From an uncultured Prochlorococcus sp. (GTDB taxonomy: Bacteria; Cyanobacteriota; Cyanobacteriia; PCC-6307; Cyanobiaceae): a stretch of 64,000 nucleotides of DNA. Positions 46,426-57,060 of this stretch are shown here, piece after piece. The stretch is taken from contig NZ_CACOFR010000007.1 in assembly GCF_902626525.1 (NCBI RefSeq), forward strand, positions 1 to 64,000, read 5' to 3'. Within the stretch, counting starts at the first letter, position 1. The number at the start of each line of letters is the position of its first letter. Below the pieces are notes generated by a model. It made no database searches. It was not told the DNA's origin and saw nothing but the letters and a program-made list of their open reading frames with translations. The position numbers and the translations under genes were made by a program.

Positions 46426-46962
46426 TTATTTTATTGAAGCTTTTGCTTGCCTGTCTACGGCAATTAAATTTTCTGAGAGATCTTTTTTTAGTCTCTTTTC
46501 TATCATTCCTATAGGCATCCACTGACAACCTTGAACCGTGAGATCGTAAATTAATGAATTTTTTGAAGTATCTTTTATTTTTTGGATTTTCCAACTACCT
46601 TCAAATTTTCTAAAATCTCCTTTGATCAAATTAAATTTTAAAAGGCCAAGTTCCTTTTCTTCAAATAAATTGATAGTTACTTCAGCTGAAAATTTCATGC
46701 CAAGGAAATCTTGAGCGCCAACTTGATTAAGATGGACATTATTGTTCTTTTGATATATTTTTTTGCTTGACAATAGATTTGGTATATATAAATTTAGTCG
46801 ATCATAATCTGTCAAAACATTCCATAATGAATTAAAACTTGCAGTAGTAGTTAGTTGAGCTGCCAGTCTTCTTGTTCCGCTAGAAAGCTTCTCCATCGTT
46901 TGCTCAATTGTTCTGTAATCATCTTTTCTAGAATGATCTACTGATTCTTGAGGATTTATCAT
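46426..46962 (-). CDS. SRPBCC (polyketide cyclase/START-like) family protein
   Basis: 178 residues. After a polar N-terminus the segment RRLAAQLTTTASFNSLWNVLTDYDRLNLYIPNLLSSKKIYQ is the opening of a coenzyme Q-binding/START-like domain. Alternating strands follow (VHLNQVGAQDFLGMKFSAEVTINLFEEKELGLLKFNLIKGDFRKFEGSWKIQ) with a final long helix. The fold binds hydrophobic ligands such as lipids or quinones. No catalytic residue can be pointed to. Convergent with the tRNA-Glu gene and divergent from petH. Confidence 0.78.
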   Translation of the reverse strand: MINPQESVDHSRKDDYRTIEQTMEKLSSGTRRLAAQLTTTASFNSLWNVLTDYDRLNLYIPNLLSSKKIYQKNNNVHLNQVGAQDFLGMKFSAEVTINLFEEKELGLLKFNLIKGDFRKFEGSWKIQKIKDTSKNSLIYDLTVQGCQWMPIGMIEKRLKKDLSENLIAVDRQAKASIK

Positions 46963-47092
46963 AAATGAATTTTTTAATTAGATAAAAAATTATTTCTGTG
47001 TAACTATACAAATAAAAACAGCAAATACTGAAAAATAAAAATATTTTTATTTATTTATTCCGATCTCAAAACGTAACCATTTTTGTTAAATC

Positions 47093-47114
47093 ACTACAAA
47101 TTAAACTACAAATT
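47093..47114. promoter_or_regulatory. tandem decamer repeat upstream of petH
   Basis: ACTACAAATT occurs twice with a 12-bp period (47093-47102 and 47105-47114), about 30 bases before the petH ATG and just upstream of TATATA (47125-47130), a possible -10 box. Direct repeats of this spacing are typical of sites for OmpR-class regulators, but no named consensus is matched. Confidence 0.3.
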
Positions 47115-47135
47115 GATAATCTCATATATAAATAA

Positions 47136-48353
<1,218 letters not shown>

Positions 48354-48462
48354 TTTTTAGATTTAAATTTAATTTAAAAGTTCTAGATACTTTTTGGTTT
48401 AGACACATTCTGTAGCTAATCTTTAAAAAAAAGAGGATTTTAAAAATAAGAATATAAAAAAT

Positions 48463-49986
48463 ATGCCTTCAACTTTAAGTAATCCTCTTAGATTGGGTTT
48501 GCGTCAGGAGAGAGTAATATCTCCACAGTGCTTAGTAATCTTCGGAGCTAGTGGTGACCTTACTCATAGAAAATTAATACCAGCATTATTCGAACTCTAT
48601 TTGCAAAGAAGAATTCCTAGTGAATTTGGAGTCGTAGGTTGTGCAAGAAGACCTTGGTCTGATAAGGAGTTTAGAGAAAAGATGAAGGTAAAGCTTTCCC
48701 CTCAAATATCTGGTAAAGAAATGGAATGGGAACAATTTTCTAATTATCTTTTTTATGAGTCAGTTGATTTACAACAAAGTGATCATGTTGTAAGGCTTTC
48801 TAAAAGGTTAAATGAAATTGATAAAACACAAGCCACTCATGGGAATAGAACATTTTATTTATCAGTATCTCCGAATTTCTATGCAAGTGGATGTAAAGCT
48901 CTTAAAGCAGCAGGTCTTTTAGATGACCCCAAGAAGAGTCGCGTTGTTATTGAAAAACCTTTTGGAAGAGATTATTCAAGTGCAAAAAAATTAAACAAGA
49001 TAGTTCAAAGTTGTGCTGAAGAAAGTCAAATTTACAGGATTGATCATTATTTAGGTAAAGAGACAGTTCAGAACATTCTTGTTTTGAGGTTTGCTAATAC
49101 AATTTTTGAACCAATCTGGAATAGAAATTATATATCAAGTGTTCAAATTACTTCATCCGAAACAGTAGGAGTTGAAGATAGAGCAGGTTATTACGAAAGC
49201 GCAGGAGCTTTAAGAGATATGCTTCAAAATCATTTAACACAAATGCTTGCTGTTACAGCAATGGAACCTCCTGGTAAATTTGAACCAGAGGCAATAAGAA
49301 ATGAAAAAGCTAAGGTTCTTCAGGCTTCAAAGTTAGCTGATGAAAATGAACCATGGAATTGCTGTATTAGAGGTCAATACGTAGAGGGAGGAAATACTTC
49401 AAATCGACTTAGAGGATATAGACAGGAAGATGGTGTGCATTTGAACAGTACTACAGAAACTTATGTTGCAACAAAAATTTTTGTTGATAATTGGCGTTGG
49501 CAAGGAGTTCCATTTTATTTAAGAACTGGTAAAAGACTACCTAAAAGAATCGGAGAGATAGTCTTGACATTCAAAGATGTTCCAGTTCATTTATTCGAAT
49601 CAACAATAATAAATCCCGCTCCAAATCAACTTATTCTTAGGATTCAGCCTAATGAAGGCGCTACATTTAAATTTGAAGTAAAATCACCTGGATCTGGAAT
49701 GAAATCTAGACCTGTTGAGATGGAATTCTCTTATGATGAATCATTTGGGGAACCCTCAGATGAAGGTTATGTGAGATTATTAGCTGATGCAATGCTATCT
49801 GATCCAACCTTATTTACAAGAAGTGATGAGGTAGAGGCTGCGTGGAAGCTATATACCCCTTTAATAGATCTGATGGATAATTCACCTTGGAAATTACCTA
49901 TTTATAATTATGAATCTATGACTTGGGGACCTCCTGAATCTGATCAATTACTTTCAAAAGATAATATTTTCTGGCGCAGACCATAA
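48463..49986 (+). CDS. zwf: glucose-6-phosphate dehydrogenase
   Basis: 507 residues. NADP-binding LVIFGASGDLTHRKLIPAL, the active-site RIDHYLGKETVQNILVLRF with catalytic His, VVIEKPFGRD, and the substrate-binding VPFYLRTGKRLPKR. It starts the oxidative pentose phosphate pathway, the main dark source of NADPH in cyanobacteria. Length is normal. opcA starts 4 bases after its stop, so the pair is co-transcribed, and petH lies just upstream. Confidence 0.98.
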   Translation: MPSTLSNPLRLGLRQERVISPQCLVIFGASGDLTHRKLIPALFELYLQRRIPSEFGVVGCARRPWSDKEFREKMKVKLSPQISGKEMEWEQFSNYLFYESVDLQQSDHVVRLSKRLNEIDKTQATHGNRTFYLSVSPNFYASGCKALKAAGLLDDPKKSRVVIEKPFGRDYSSAKKLNKIVQSCAEESQIYRIDHYLGKETVQNILVLRFANTIFEPIWNRNYISSVQITSSETVGVEDRAGYYESAGALRDMLQNHLTQMLAVTAMEPPGKFEPEAIRNEKAKVLQASKLADENEPWNCCIRGQYVEGGNTSNRLRGYRQEDGVHLNSTTETYVATKIFVDNWRWQGVPFYLRTGKRLPKRIGEIVLTFKDVPVHLFESTIINPAPNQLILRIQPNEGATFKFEVKSPGSGMKSRPVEMEFSYDESFGEPSDEGYVRLLADAMLSDPTLFTRSDEVEAAWKLYTPLIDLMDNSPWKLPIYNYESMTWGPPESDQLLSKDNIFWRRP

Positions 49987-49990
49987 TCAA

Positions 49991-51292
49991 ATGAAACCTC
50001 AATTAACTCTCCAAACCCCATTAGAACTTCCTTATCAGGAAATTTCTAATTACCTTAATCAATTATGGATCTCAGAAGATGCAGATAATTCGGGCGCAAA
50101 TACTTTTACCTTAATTATTTGGCAACCTGCTTGGCTTGAGCAATATTTAGTTCAAGCTGGATTAATAAATGGACCAATCACAGGAAACTTTAGTCCAGAA
50201 ATAATAGAAGTGGCTAAGAAATTCATATTAGATGAAGGGCTCTCTCTTACCACCTCTCTTAATGGTGATGAGTTACTGAGTTCCTTGGAGGCAAAATTAT
50301 CAAATAAAGATTTTGAAGACTACAGAGGACAATTCTTTGAATCCTCTATAAGTACTTTAAATCCAAGGAGATTGATAACCTTAGCTCCAACTTTAAACAA
50401 TAATTCAGAAATTAAAACGTTCGTTTCAGCTTATTGTCCATTAAGTGATAGCAGAGAAATGCAAACTATCTGTGGAGATTTAGTCGTGATTAGAGGAGAT
50501 TCCAATTCAATCAATAATAAAGGAATAGAAATAATAGATGAATTATCTATTGTTGAATTACCGTCTTGGCTTTGGTGGAATGGAAGTTTAGATGAAGCGC
50601 CTGAAATTTTTGAATACTTTATTAATAGAGGTCTAAGACTAATTATTGATACAGCTCTTGGATCCCCTGAAAGATGTTTATCAGTATTAGATCAATTAAT
50701 CAAATCAAATAAAGCTATTAACGATTTAAATTGGGTCCGATTAAAAAGTTGGAGAGAGTCGCTAGCGATGATTTTTGATCCCCCCTCAAGGAGGCCTATA
50801 TTAGATCATATTACTGATATTGATGTTGATATTGCCGGAGATCATATGCTTCAGGCGTTGTTTTTTATCTCGTGGATTAGTGATAAACTTATGTGGTCTT
50901 TTGTAAGTGTTAAAAGGGAAAATGATTTAGTAAAAATTGAATTTGAAAGGAAAAATGGTGAAAAAATTTCTACATCTATTAATCCTTTACCTCTAGGAAA
51001 TCCATGTATTCACTTAGGTCAAGTTATTGGATTAAGATTGATATCTAAAGTTGGTGAGGTTCAAAAAAACAATACTTGTATAATACTTGGATGCGAGTCA
51101 GTGGAATGTATGAGACTTGAGGCAGGAGGTATGGCAGATATGGAATTAATAGAACAAGTTGTTCCAAATTCTTTTTCTTCATCAGAATCAGATGTTAGTA
51201 AGCTATTGGGCAGTAGCAGAGGGAATACTAGTCCTCTTTTTGAAAATACTATTAGAATCGCACTTCAAATATTTAGTGATTTAAATGTTTAA
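49991..51292 (+). CDS. opcA: OpcA, glucose-6-phosphate dehydrogenase assembly protein
   Basis: 433 residues, the usual size. The N-terminal LQTPLELPYQEISNYLNQLW, the segments GDLVVIRGDS, LPSWLWWNGSLDEAPEIFEYF and LNWVRLKSWRESLAMIFDPPSRRPIL, and the C-terminal IILGCESVECMRLEAGGMADMELIEQVVP match cyanobacterial OpcA, which binds and activates Zwf under oxidising (dark) conditions. Immediate position after zwf is the standard arrangement. The CCCCCC in the middle (about 50780) encodes part of a conserved Asp-Pro-Pro. Confidence 0.95.
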   Translation: MKPQLTLQTPLELPYQEISNYLNQLWISEDADNSGANTFTLIIWQPAWLEQYLVQAGLINGPITGNFSPEIIEVAKKFILDEGLSLTTSLNGDELLSSLEAKLSNKDFEDYRGQFFESSISTLNPRRLITLAPTLNNNSEIKTFVSAYCPLSDSREMQTICGDLVVIRGDSNSINNKGIEIIDELSIVELPSWLWWNGSLDEAPEIFEYFINRGLRLIIDTALGSPERCLSVLDQLIKSNKAINDLNWVRLKSWRESLAMIFDPPSRRPILDHITDIDVDIAGDHMLQALFFISWISDKLMWSFVSVKRENDLVKIEFERKNGEKISTSINPLPLGNPCIHLGQVIGLRLISKVGEVQKNNTCIILGCESVECMRLEAGGMADMELIEQVVPNSFSSSESDVSKLLGSSRGNTSPLFENTIRIALQIFSDLNV

Positions 51293-51295
51293 TAA

Positions 51296-52687
51296 ATGCC
51301 TTGTATAATATCTTCTCCTTCAACTGACAGTGGAAAAACAACCTTATCACTACTGATTTCTTGTTGGGCTTTTTCTAAAGGAATAAAGATGCAAACTTTC
51401 AAAGTGGGCCCAGATTATCTCGATCAACAACAACTTAGTTCAATTGGACAACCTATTTGTAGGAATTTAGATATCTTTTTAAGTGGTGAAGAATGGGTTC
51501 AGGAAAATTTTTTTAAATATTCTCTAAATTGTGAATTCTCATTAATTGAAGGAGCTATGGGTCTATTTGATGGATTAGGAGCAACTACCCATTCAAGTAC
51601 AGCAGATGTTGCAAAACTTTTAGGTGCTCCAATAATTTTCATTGTAAATGCTAAGGGTCAAGTAGCTTCTCTTTTAGCTGTCATTAGAGGTTTTAGAGAA
51701 TTTGATAAGGGATTGTCAATAAAAGGAATAATATTTAATAACGTTAATTCAGATAGGCACAAAATATTAATTGAAGAAGTTTTTAAAAATGAAGACATAG
51801 AAATTCTTGGTTTTTTACCATCTGATTCAAAAATAAAATTAAATAAGGCAAATCTAGGTTTAATATCTCCATTGGAAAATTGCCAAGAAATTGATGTTGA
51901 GTATTTTGCAAGTTTTGCCGAAAGAAATCTTGACGTATTTTCTCTTAGTAAATTTCTAATATCTCCACAAAAAACAATATTTAATTCTGTTTGTTATGAA
52001 GATTTTAAAATTGATAAAAGTAAACCTATCGCGATTGCAGAAGATAAAATTTTTCATTTTCAATACCCTGAAACTAGGGAGTTTTTGGCTGAATTAGGAA
52101 TACCTTTAATTTCATGGAGTATTTATGATAATGAAGAAATACCAAACGAAGCCTCTTCTCTAATTATTCCAGGAGGATTTCCTGAGAAATATGCTGAACA
52201 TATAAGTAGCTCTATTAAAAGTCTAAATTCATTAAGGAAATTCCGTAAAAACGGATTTATATATGCTGAATGTGGTGGGATGATGATTTTAGGAAACTTG
52301 ATAAAGGATGAAAATGGCAATAATCATAAGATGAGTGGCATCTTACCTCTTAAATTAAAGAAAAGTAAACTGACAGTCGGTTATAGATACATAGAAGGTT
52401 TAAAAGATTCTCCAATCATTAAACGAAATCAATCAATTAGAGGCCATGAATTTCATTATTGGGAAATTGAAAATAATTTATCGGAATCTAATTTAAGAAA
52501 ATCTGAGAATAAAAAAAACCTCTCTTCACCATGGAAAATTAAATCCTGGGAAACTGAATATAAAAAAGAAGGCATGTTTGATAATAAATTGCATGCAAGT
52601 TGGATTCATTTACATTTGCCAAGTTCACCAAAAATTGCAAAAAATTTCATAAATGCTACACAAATTGATTATTCGCAGGATTCTTAA
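51296..52687 (+). CDS. cobB: cobyrinate a,c-diamide synthase
   Basis: 463 residues: an N-terminal ATP-binding domain (CIISSPSTDSGKTTLSLLI, VGPDYLDQQQLS, IEGAMGLFDGLG) and a C-terminal class I glutaminase domain with the nucleophile Cys in FIYAECGGMMILG and the His in IRGHEFHYWEIE. It amidates the a and c side chains of cobyrinic acid in vitamin B12 (pseudocobalamin in this group) synthesis. It starts 3 bases after opcA, so it belongs to the zwf-opcA transcript although the pathway is different. Its end overlaps the convergent PAP2-like gene by 4 bases. Confidence 0.94.
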   Translation: MPCIISSPSTDSGKTTLSLLISCWAFSKGIKMQTFKVGPDYLDQQQLSSIGQPICRNLDIFLSGEEWVQENFFKYSLNCEFSLIEGAMGLFDGLGATTHSSTADVAKLLGAPIIFIVNAKGQVASLLAVIRGFREFDKGLSIKGIIFNNVNSDRHKILIEEVFKNEDIEILGFLPSDSKIKLNKANLGLISPLENCQEIDVEYFASFAERNLDVFSLSKFLISPQKTIFNSVCYEDFKIDKSKPIAIAEDKIFHFQYPETREFLAELGIPLISWSIYDNEEIPNEASSLIIPGGFPEKYAEHISSSIKSLNSLRKFRKNGFIYAECGGMMILGNLIKDENGNNHKMSGILPLKLKKSKLTVGYRYIEGLKDSPIIKRNQSIRGHEFHYWEIENNLSESNLRKSENKKNLSSPWKIKSWETEYKKEGMFDNKLHASWIHLHLPSSPKIAKNFINATQIDYSQDS

Positions 52688-53163
52688 TTTATTATCAAAT
52701 TAAATATCTTAAGAGGAGAACCTAAAAAAAACATTCCAGGTAAAGTAATTAATGGCCCTAAAAAACTACCCACTATGACCTCAAACTTTGTATGACCCAG
52801 TGTTTCTTTTAAAATTACCTCGGATTTGGGTTCAAGTTTTTTTGATAGTTTATTGATTTCTGCAGCTTGAATGCCTGCTGATTTTCGAACTCCGCTAGCG
52901 TCATACATAACTATAAGTGCTATCGCAACTGCTAATGCAAATATTGAGCTGTCAAATCCTAATTCAAAACCTATCCCAGATGTGGCACCAGTTATTAAGG
53001 CTGAATGACTTGAAGGCATGCCTCCTGTCTCGAACATAATTCTAAAATTCATCTTTCCAGTTGAAAAGAAATTAAATATTATTTTTAAAAATTGAGCTAG
53101 TAAACAAGATAATAAACTCCAGAAAAGAATTGAATTATTAAAAAAGGCAGAAAACTCAGACAT
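52684..53163 (-). CDS. divergent PAP2 family membrane protein (DUF212/YuiD type)
   Basis: 159 residues, about four membrane segments. Motifs: LLAQFLKIIFN at the start, TGGMPSSHSALITGATSGIGFELGFDSSIFALAVAIALIVMYDASGVRKSAGIQAAEIN, and ETLGHTKFEVIVGSFLG near the end. These match the DUF212 class, related to acid phosphatase/haloperoxidase membrane enzymes, with conserved SSH and GHT residues. It may act on a lipid phosphate; proximity to crtE (13 bases) hints at an isoprenoid diphosphate, but this is speculation. Confidence 0.85.
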   Translation of the reverse strand: MSEFSAFFNNSILFWSLLSCLLAQFLKIIFNFFSTGKMNFRIMFETGGMPSSHSALITGATSGIGFELGFDSSIFALAVAIALIVMYDASGVRKSAGIQAAEINKLSKKLEPKSEVILKETLGHTKFEVIVGSFLGPLITLPGMFFLGSPLKIFNLIIN

Positions 53164-53176
53164 AAATCAAAACTAT

Positions 53177-54079
53177 TTATCGATCTCTATTTGTAATAAA
53201 GTCAGCTAAGGAGATTAAATACTTTGCATCTTTACCCCATGGTTCAATTGCCTTTTTTGCTTTTTCTACTAAATCAAAAGCTCTTTTCTTTGATTCTTCC
53301 ATTCCAAGTAATTTAGGATATGTAGTTTTGTCAGCCAAAAGATCTTTGCCTGCGGTTTTCCCAAGTGTTTCACTGCTTGATGTTAAATCGAGAATATCAT
53401 CTATAATTTGGAAGGCTAAACCAATTCCCTCCGCATAAATTGTTAGAGCTTGTAATAATTTTTCGTCAGCACCTGCTATCATAGCTCCTGTTCTTACACA
53501 AGCTTTTAATAAAGCTCCAGTCTTATGAAGATGAATAAACTCGAGTGTTTCAAGGTCAACTTCTTTCCCCTCGCATTCTAAGTCAACAACTTGTCCTCCT
53601 ACTAGCCCTGGAGCACCAGCGACTAAAGAAAGTTCACCTATTACATTTAATAATCTATTTGAATCAACACCTGGACTTCTTAAAGAGACCATCTCAAAAG
53701 CTCTAGTTAATAATGCATCGCCAGCAAGAATAGCTATTGCATCTCCATATACTTTATGGTTTGTTGGCCTACCTCTTCTTAAGTCATCATTGTCCATTGC
53801 GGGCAAATCATCATGAATTAAGGACATTGTATGAATCATTTCTATCGCAACTGCAGTGGGAACTGCTAATGAGGGTTCACCTCCAGCAAGTGAACAAGAT
53901 GCTAAACATAAAATTGGTCTTATTCTTTTCCCTCCAGCTAACAGAGAATATCTCATTGACTCTCTAAGAATTTTTGGATTCTCGGGTCCTAGTGAGAAAT
54001 CAAGTGCTTCTTCTACAATCTTTTTTGTGCTTTTAAGAAATTTTTCAAAATCAGAAATATTATTAATAACTTTAGTCAT
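53177..54079 (-). CDS. crtE: geranylgeranyl diphosphate synthase CrtE
   Basis: 300 residues, trans-prenyltransferase. The first Asp-rich motif is [22 protein letters not shown] and the second [32 protein letters not shown] binds substrate. It builds the C20 diphosphate for carotenoids, the chlorophyll phytyl tail and quinones. Normal length. It lies 37 bases after folD and 13 before the PAP2-like gene on the same strand, forming a leftward operon folD-crtE-PAP2-like. It feeds the carotenoid route of crtH and crtL in this window. Confidence 0.93.
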   Translation of the reverse strand: MTKVINNISDFEKFLKSTKKIVEEALDFSLGPENPKILRESMRYSLLAGGKRIRPILCLASCSLAGGEPSLAVPTAVAIEMIHTMSLIHDDLPAMDNDDLRRGRPTNHKVYGDAIAILAGDALLTRAFEMVSLRSPGVDSNRLLNVIGELSLVAGAPGLVGGQVVDLECEGKEVDLETLEFIHLHKTGALLKACVRTGAMIAGADEKLLQALTIYAEGIGLAFQIIDDILDLTSSSETLGKTAGKDLLADKTTYPKLLGMEESKKRAFDLVEKAKKAIEPWGKDAKYLISLADFITNRDR

Positions 54080-54116
54080 TTTATACCTTTGATAATAAAT
54101 TTTTTCATCTTAGAGT

Positions 54117-55013
54117 TTATGGCAGAAGGTCATTAAGAGTTGATGATAAACCAAAATTTTTTTGCCAGCTATAAATAGTATTTACCAGTAACATTGTTAC
54201 TGTCATTGGTCCAACACCACCAGGAACAGGTGTGTAAGCAGATACTTTAGGAATTACATCTTCTAATAATACATCGCCACATAAATTGGTTTTATTATTA
54301 TCAGAACTTTTTAATCTATGTATTCCAACATCAATTACCACTGCACCTTCCTTAACATAACTAGAATCAACAAGATTGGGTTTTCCAGCCGCAGCAATTA
54401 ATATATCGGCTTCTTTACAGACTTTATCTAAATATTGTGTTTTTGAATGAGTCATTGTTACTGTTCCATTCAGATTTAACAACATAAGGGACAGGGGTTT
54501 ACCAACTAGTAAACTTCTTCCGATTACAACAATTTTTTTTCCTTCAACAGTTATTTTCTGGGATCTTAATAAATTAATAATTCCTGCTGGTGTACAAGAC
54601 CTCATCCCAGGTTCATTTTTTACTAATTTGCCGATGTTTTTTTCATTCAATCCATCTACATCCTTGCTTGGATTGATATAACTAATCAATCTTTGCTCAT
54701 CAATCTTCTTTGGGATAGGGAGTTGCAGCAACATTCCATCAATATCATCATTAAAGTTTAGTTCGTTTATTAATTGTTCAATTTCTTTTTGATCTACATT
54801 TTCTTTAAGATGAAATATAAAACTTTTAATTCCAACCCTTGAACATGCCTTTTCCTTGTTCTTAACGTAAACACCGCTTGCAGGATCTTCACCTACTCTT
54901 ATCACAGCTAAACCGGGCGCTCGTTTTGCCATTTTTTTATTTTTAGCAATATAGTTATTTAATTTCTCCTCAATTTCAAGAGATAATTTTTTACCGTCTA
55001 ATTTTAATGACAT
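54117..55013 (-). CDS. folD: FolD, methylene-tetrahydrofolate dehydrogenase/cyclohydrolase
   Basis: 298 residues, bifunctional. Motifs: [24 protein letters not shown] with the catalytic Lys and Tyr, [30 protein letters not shown], the NADP-binding [19 protein letters not shown] and [14 protein letters not shown]. It interconverts 5,10-methylene-, methenyl- and 10-formyl-tetrahydrofolate. The product is the substrate of TrmFO (3-4.4 kb). First gene of the folD-crtE run, 74 bases from the divergent HD protein. Confidence 0.96.
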   Translation of the reverse strand: MSLKLDGKKLSLEIEEKLNNYIAKNKKMAKRAPGLAVIRVGEDPASGVYVKNKEKACSRVGIKSFIFHLKENVDQKEIEQLINELNFNDDIDGMLLQLPIPKKIDEQRLISYINPSKDVDGLNEKNIGKLVKNEPGMRSCTPAGIINLLRSQKITVEGKKIVVIGRSLLVGKPLSLMLLNLNGTVTMTHSKTQYLDKVCKEADILIAAAGKPNLVDSSYVKEGAVVIDVGIHRLKSSDNNKTNLCGDVLLEDVIPKVSAYTPVPGGVGPMTVTMLLVNTIYSWQKNFGLSSTLNDLLP

Positions 55014-55087
55014 TTAGAAAAACATCTCCTTTTTACACCTAGCATGCCTATAATTTTAAATTATTCAAATAGATTTATTTATATTCT

Positions 55088-56560
55088 GTGCAAAACATTA
55101 CAACTACTTTAAAAAAATTGTTTTATTCATGGAAAAGGAGCCAAGTTCCGATAAAACTACCAATTAAAATTTCAAAAATTGATAATCTTATAATATTTTT
55201 AATATGCATTTTGATTTCCATAATTTCTTCTTACAAATTACTTCTTATTTCGCCTCTAAACCTCTCAGATTTTTTTTCTTGGTTTTTAATATTTTGTGAA
55301 GCACTAATTAGTTCATGGATATTGATATTAGTTTCAAAAAAAGAAAATCCTACAATAACTTCAAGACAGATTATCTTAATTATTACACTTCTTCTAGTAA
55401 TACAGGCTATGAAATTAGGCTTGGCTTCCACAATAAGTCCATTATCAATAATCATTCCACCAGCTTTAATAATATCTCAAGGAATGGGCAGCATAACTGC
55501 TTTGGCTTGGGTGTCAATAGCGAGCCTTATTTGGCCTGACTCAGCAATTAATATCAATAACAATTTATTTTTTATTTCCTTAGTTTGTGCTTCAGTAGTA
55601 TCTGTTCTTGGAGGAAGAATAAGAAGTAGAGCTCAATTACTCCAATTATCAATTTTTGTTCCTATCGGAGCGTTTTTAAGTCAGTGGATATTGATAGGTA
55701 AAGATAAAATATCTTTATTCGATAAGCAAGAGTTTGTATTTGTTGATGGGAAAATATTTTCAGATTCTTTATTATTGGCAATAGTAATGCTTTTTACAAT
55801 TTTATTTATTCCTGTTTTTGAATCGATATTTGGACTATTAACTAAAGCAAGACTACTTGAATTGGCTGATAAAGAGAAACCTCTTATAAGAAGATTGTCT
55901 ATTGAGGCTCCAGGTACTTTTGAACATACCTTATTGATATGTGGGCTAGCAGAGGAAGCAACAAGGATTATTGGTGGTGATATCGATCTTATTAAAACTG
56001 GAGCACTTTATCATGATGTTGGTAAATTACATGCACCTAATTGGTTTATCGAAAATCAGGAAGGTTCAAATAATCCTCATGACGAAATAGATGATCCTAT
56101 TAAAAGTGCAGAGATTTTACAGGCTCACGTCGACGAGGGATTAAAGTATGCAAGAAAAAATAGATTACCTAAACTTATAGCTAACTTCATCCCTGAACAT
56201 CAAGGCACACTAAGGATGGGATATTTTTTTCAAAAAGCCAAAGAAAAAAATCTTAATATTAATGAAAGTGATTTTAGATACAAAGGCCCTATCCCTCAGT
56301 CAAAAGAAACAGCTATTTTAATGCTCGCTGATGGTTGTGAAGCAGCATTAAGAGCTATGAATGTTAACGCATCGGATAAAGAAGCTTTAGACACAATATC
56401 TAATATTATTAATACACGTCAAAAAGACGGTCAATTAGATAATAGTGATCTTTCGTTTGGGGAGATATATTTAATAAAAAGAGCTTTTTTAGGAGTTTGG
56501 AAAAGAATTAGACATAGAAGAATTCAATATCCAACTAGTAAGAATAATACTTTTTCTTAA
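55088..56560 (+). CDS. membrane HD-domain phosphodiesterase, PgpH-like
   Basis: 490 residues. Six to seven hydrophobic segments (about 30-245) precede a cytosolic HDIG domain (about 260-470) with RLSIEAPGTFEHTLLICGLAEEATRIIGGD, ALYHDVGKLHAPNWFIENQ (the HD metal pair) and LIANFIPEHQGTLRMGYFF. Metal ligands are all present. This matches the C-terminal half of PgpH, the cyclic di-AMP phosphodiesterase of firmicutes, but the long extracellular 7TMR-HDED sensor of PgpH (about 710 residues) is missing, so the protein appears to be a reduced form. It may oppose CdaA of this window. The start is GTG; residues up to about 20 are of uncertain use. Confidence 0.85.
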   Translation: MQNITTTLKKLFYSWKRSQVPIKLPIKISKIDNLIIFLICILISIISSYKLLLISPLNLSDFFSWFLIFCEALISSWILILVSKKENPTITSRQIILIITLLLVIQAMKLGLASTISPLSIIIPPALIISQGMGSITALAWVSIASLIWPDSAININNNLFFISLVCASVVSVLGGRIRSRAQLLQLSIFVPIGAFLSQWILIGKDKISLFDKQEFVFVDGKIFSDSLLLAIVMLFTILFIPVFESIFGLLTKARLLELADKEKPLIRRLSIEAPGTFEHTLLICGLAEEATRIIGGDIDLIKTGALYHDVGKLHAPNWFIENQEGSNNPHDEIDDPIKSAEILQAHVDEGLKYARKNRLPKLIANFIPEHQGTLRMGYFFQKAKEKNLNINESDFRYKGPIPQSKETAILMLADGCEAALRAMNVNASDKEALDTISNIINTRQKDGQLDNSDLSFGEIYLIKRAFLGVWKRIRHRRIQYPTSKNNTFS

Positions 56561-56574
56561 TTTTCTTTTAAAAA

Positions 56575-56967
56575 TCATAACCTAATACTTCTTCTATGTT
56601 TTGGATTACACCAATATAAAAGTGCTAGAGAGCTTAATATTGTTGTCAAAAGAGTAAAACCACCAATTCCAAAAATGTCTTGAATAGTTATTAGCCTTAC
56701 TACTGAATAGGGACCTGTACCAGAAATTACCATTGAAAGGGATACAAGGGTAAGTGTTACTCCCCATTTTCTTTCTGCTAATAGAGCTGCTGAAGAAACT
56801 ATCCCAACTATCGCAGCAGGCCAACCAAGGCTTATAGCAAGAGTTATATTTGCAACTTTTAGTGGAGGTCCAAAGCTTATTATTATTGCGATTATTGGTA
56901 GTGCGATTATATTACTGATTAAACCAACCCATGAAAGAGCCCAGTATCCAAGTAACCTTTCTCTCAT
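56575..56967 (-). CDS. small membrane protein, unknown function
   Basis: 130 residues, about four hydrophobic segments (roughly 9-32, 40-64, 70-88, 100-118), with a short basic C-terminus (NPKHRRSIRL). Conserved-looking glycines and the PPLKVANITLAISLGWPAAIVGI segment suggest a compact membrane bundle. It is convergent with the HD protein (14 bases) and upstream of, but separated by 93 bases from, the leuA stop. No family recognised. Confidence 0.65.
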   Translation of the reverse strand: MRERLLGYWALSWVGLISNIIALPIIAIIISFGPPLKVANITLAISLGWPAAIVGIVSSAALLAERKWGVTLTLVSLSMVISGTGPYSVVRLITIQDIFGIGGFTLLTTILSSLALLYWCNPKHRRSIRL

Positions 56968-57060
56968 TATTTTCTGCTTAAACTATTAAGTTAATCTACC
57001 GTATTACGAGTCTATTTTTAGTGCTACTTAATATCCTAAGAAATAATTTAATTTGTAGGA

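Noticed and set aside
55315..55539. 74-residue frame inside the HD-protein gene
   Set aside because: Out-of-frame shadow of the membrane region, with no supporting features.
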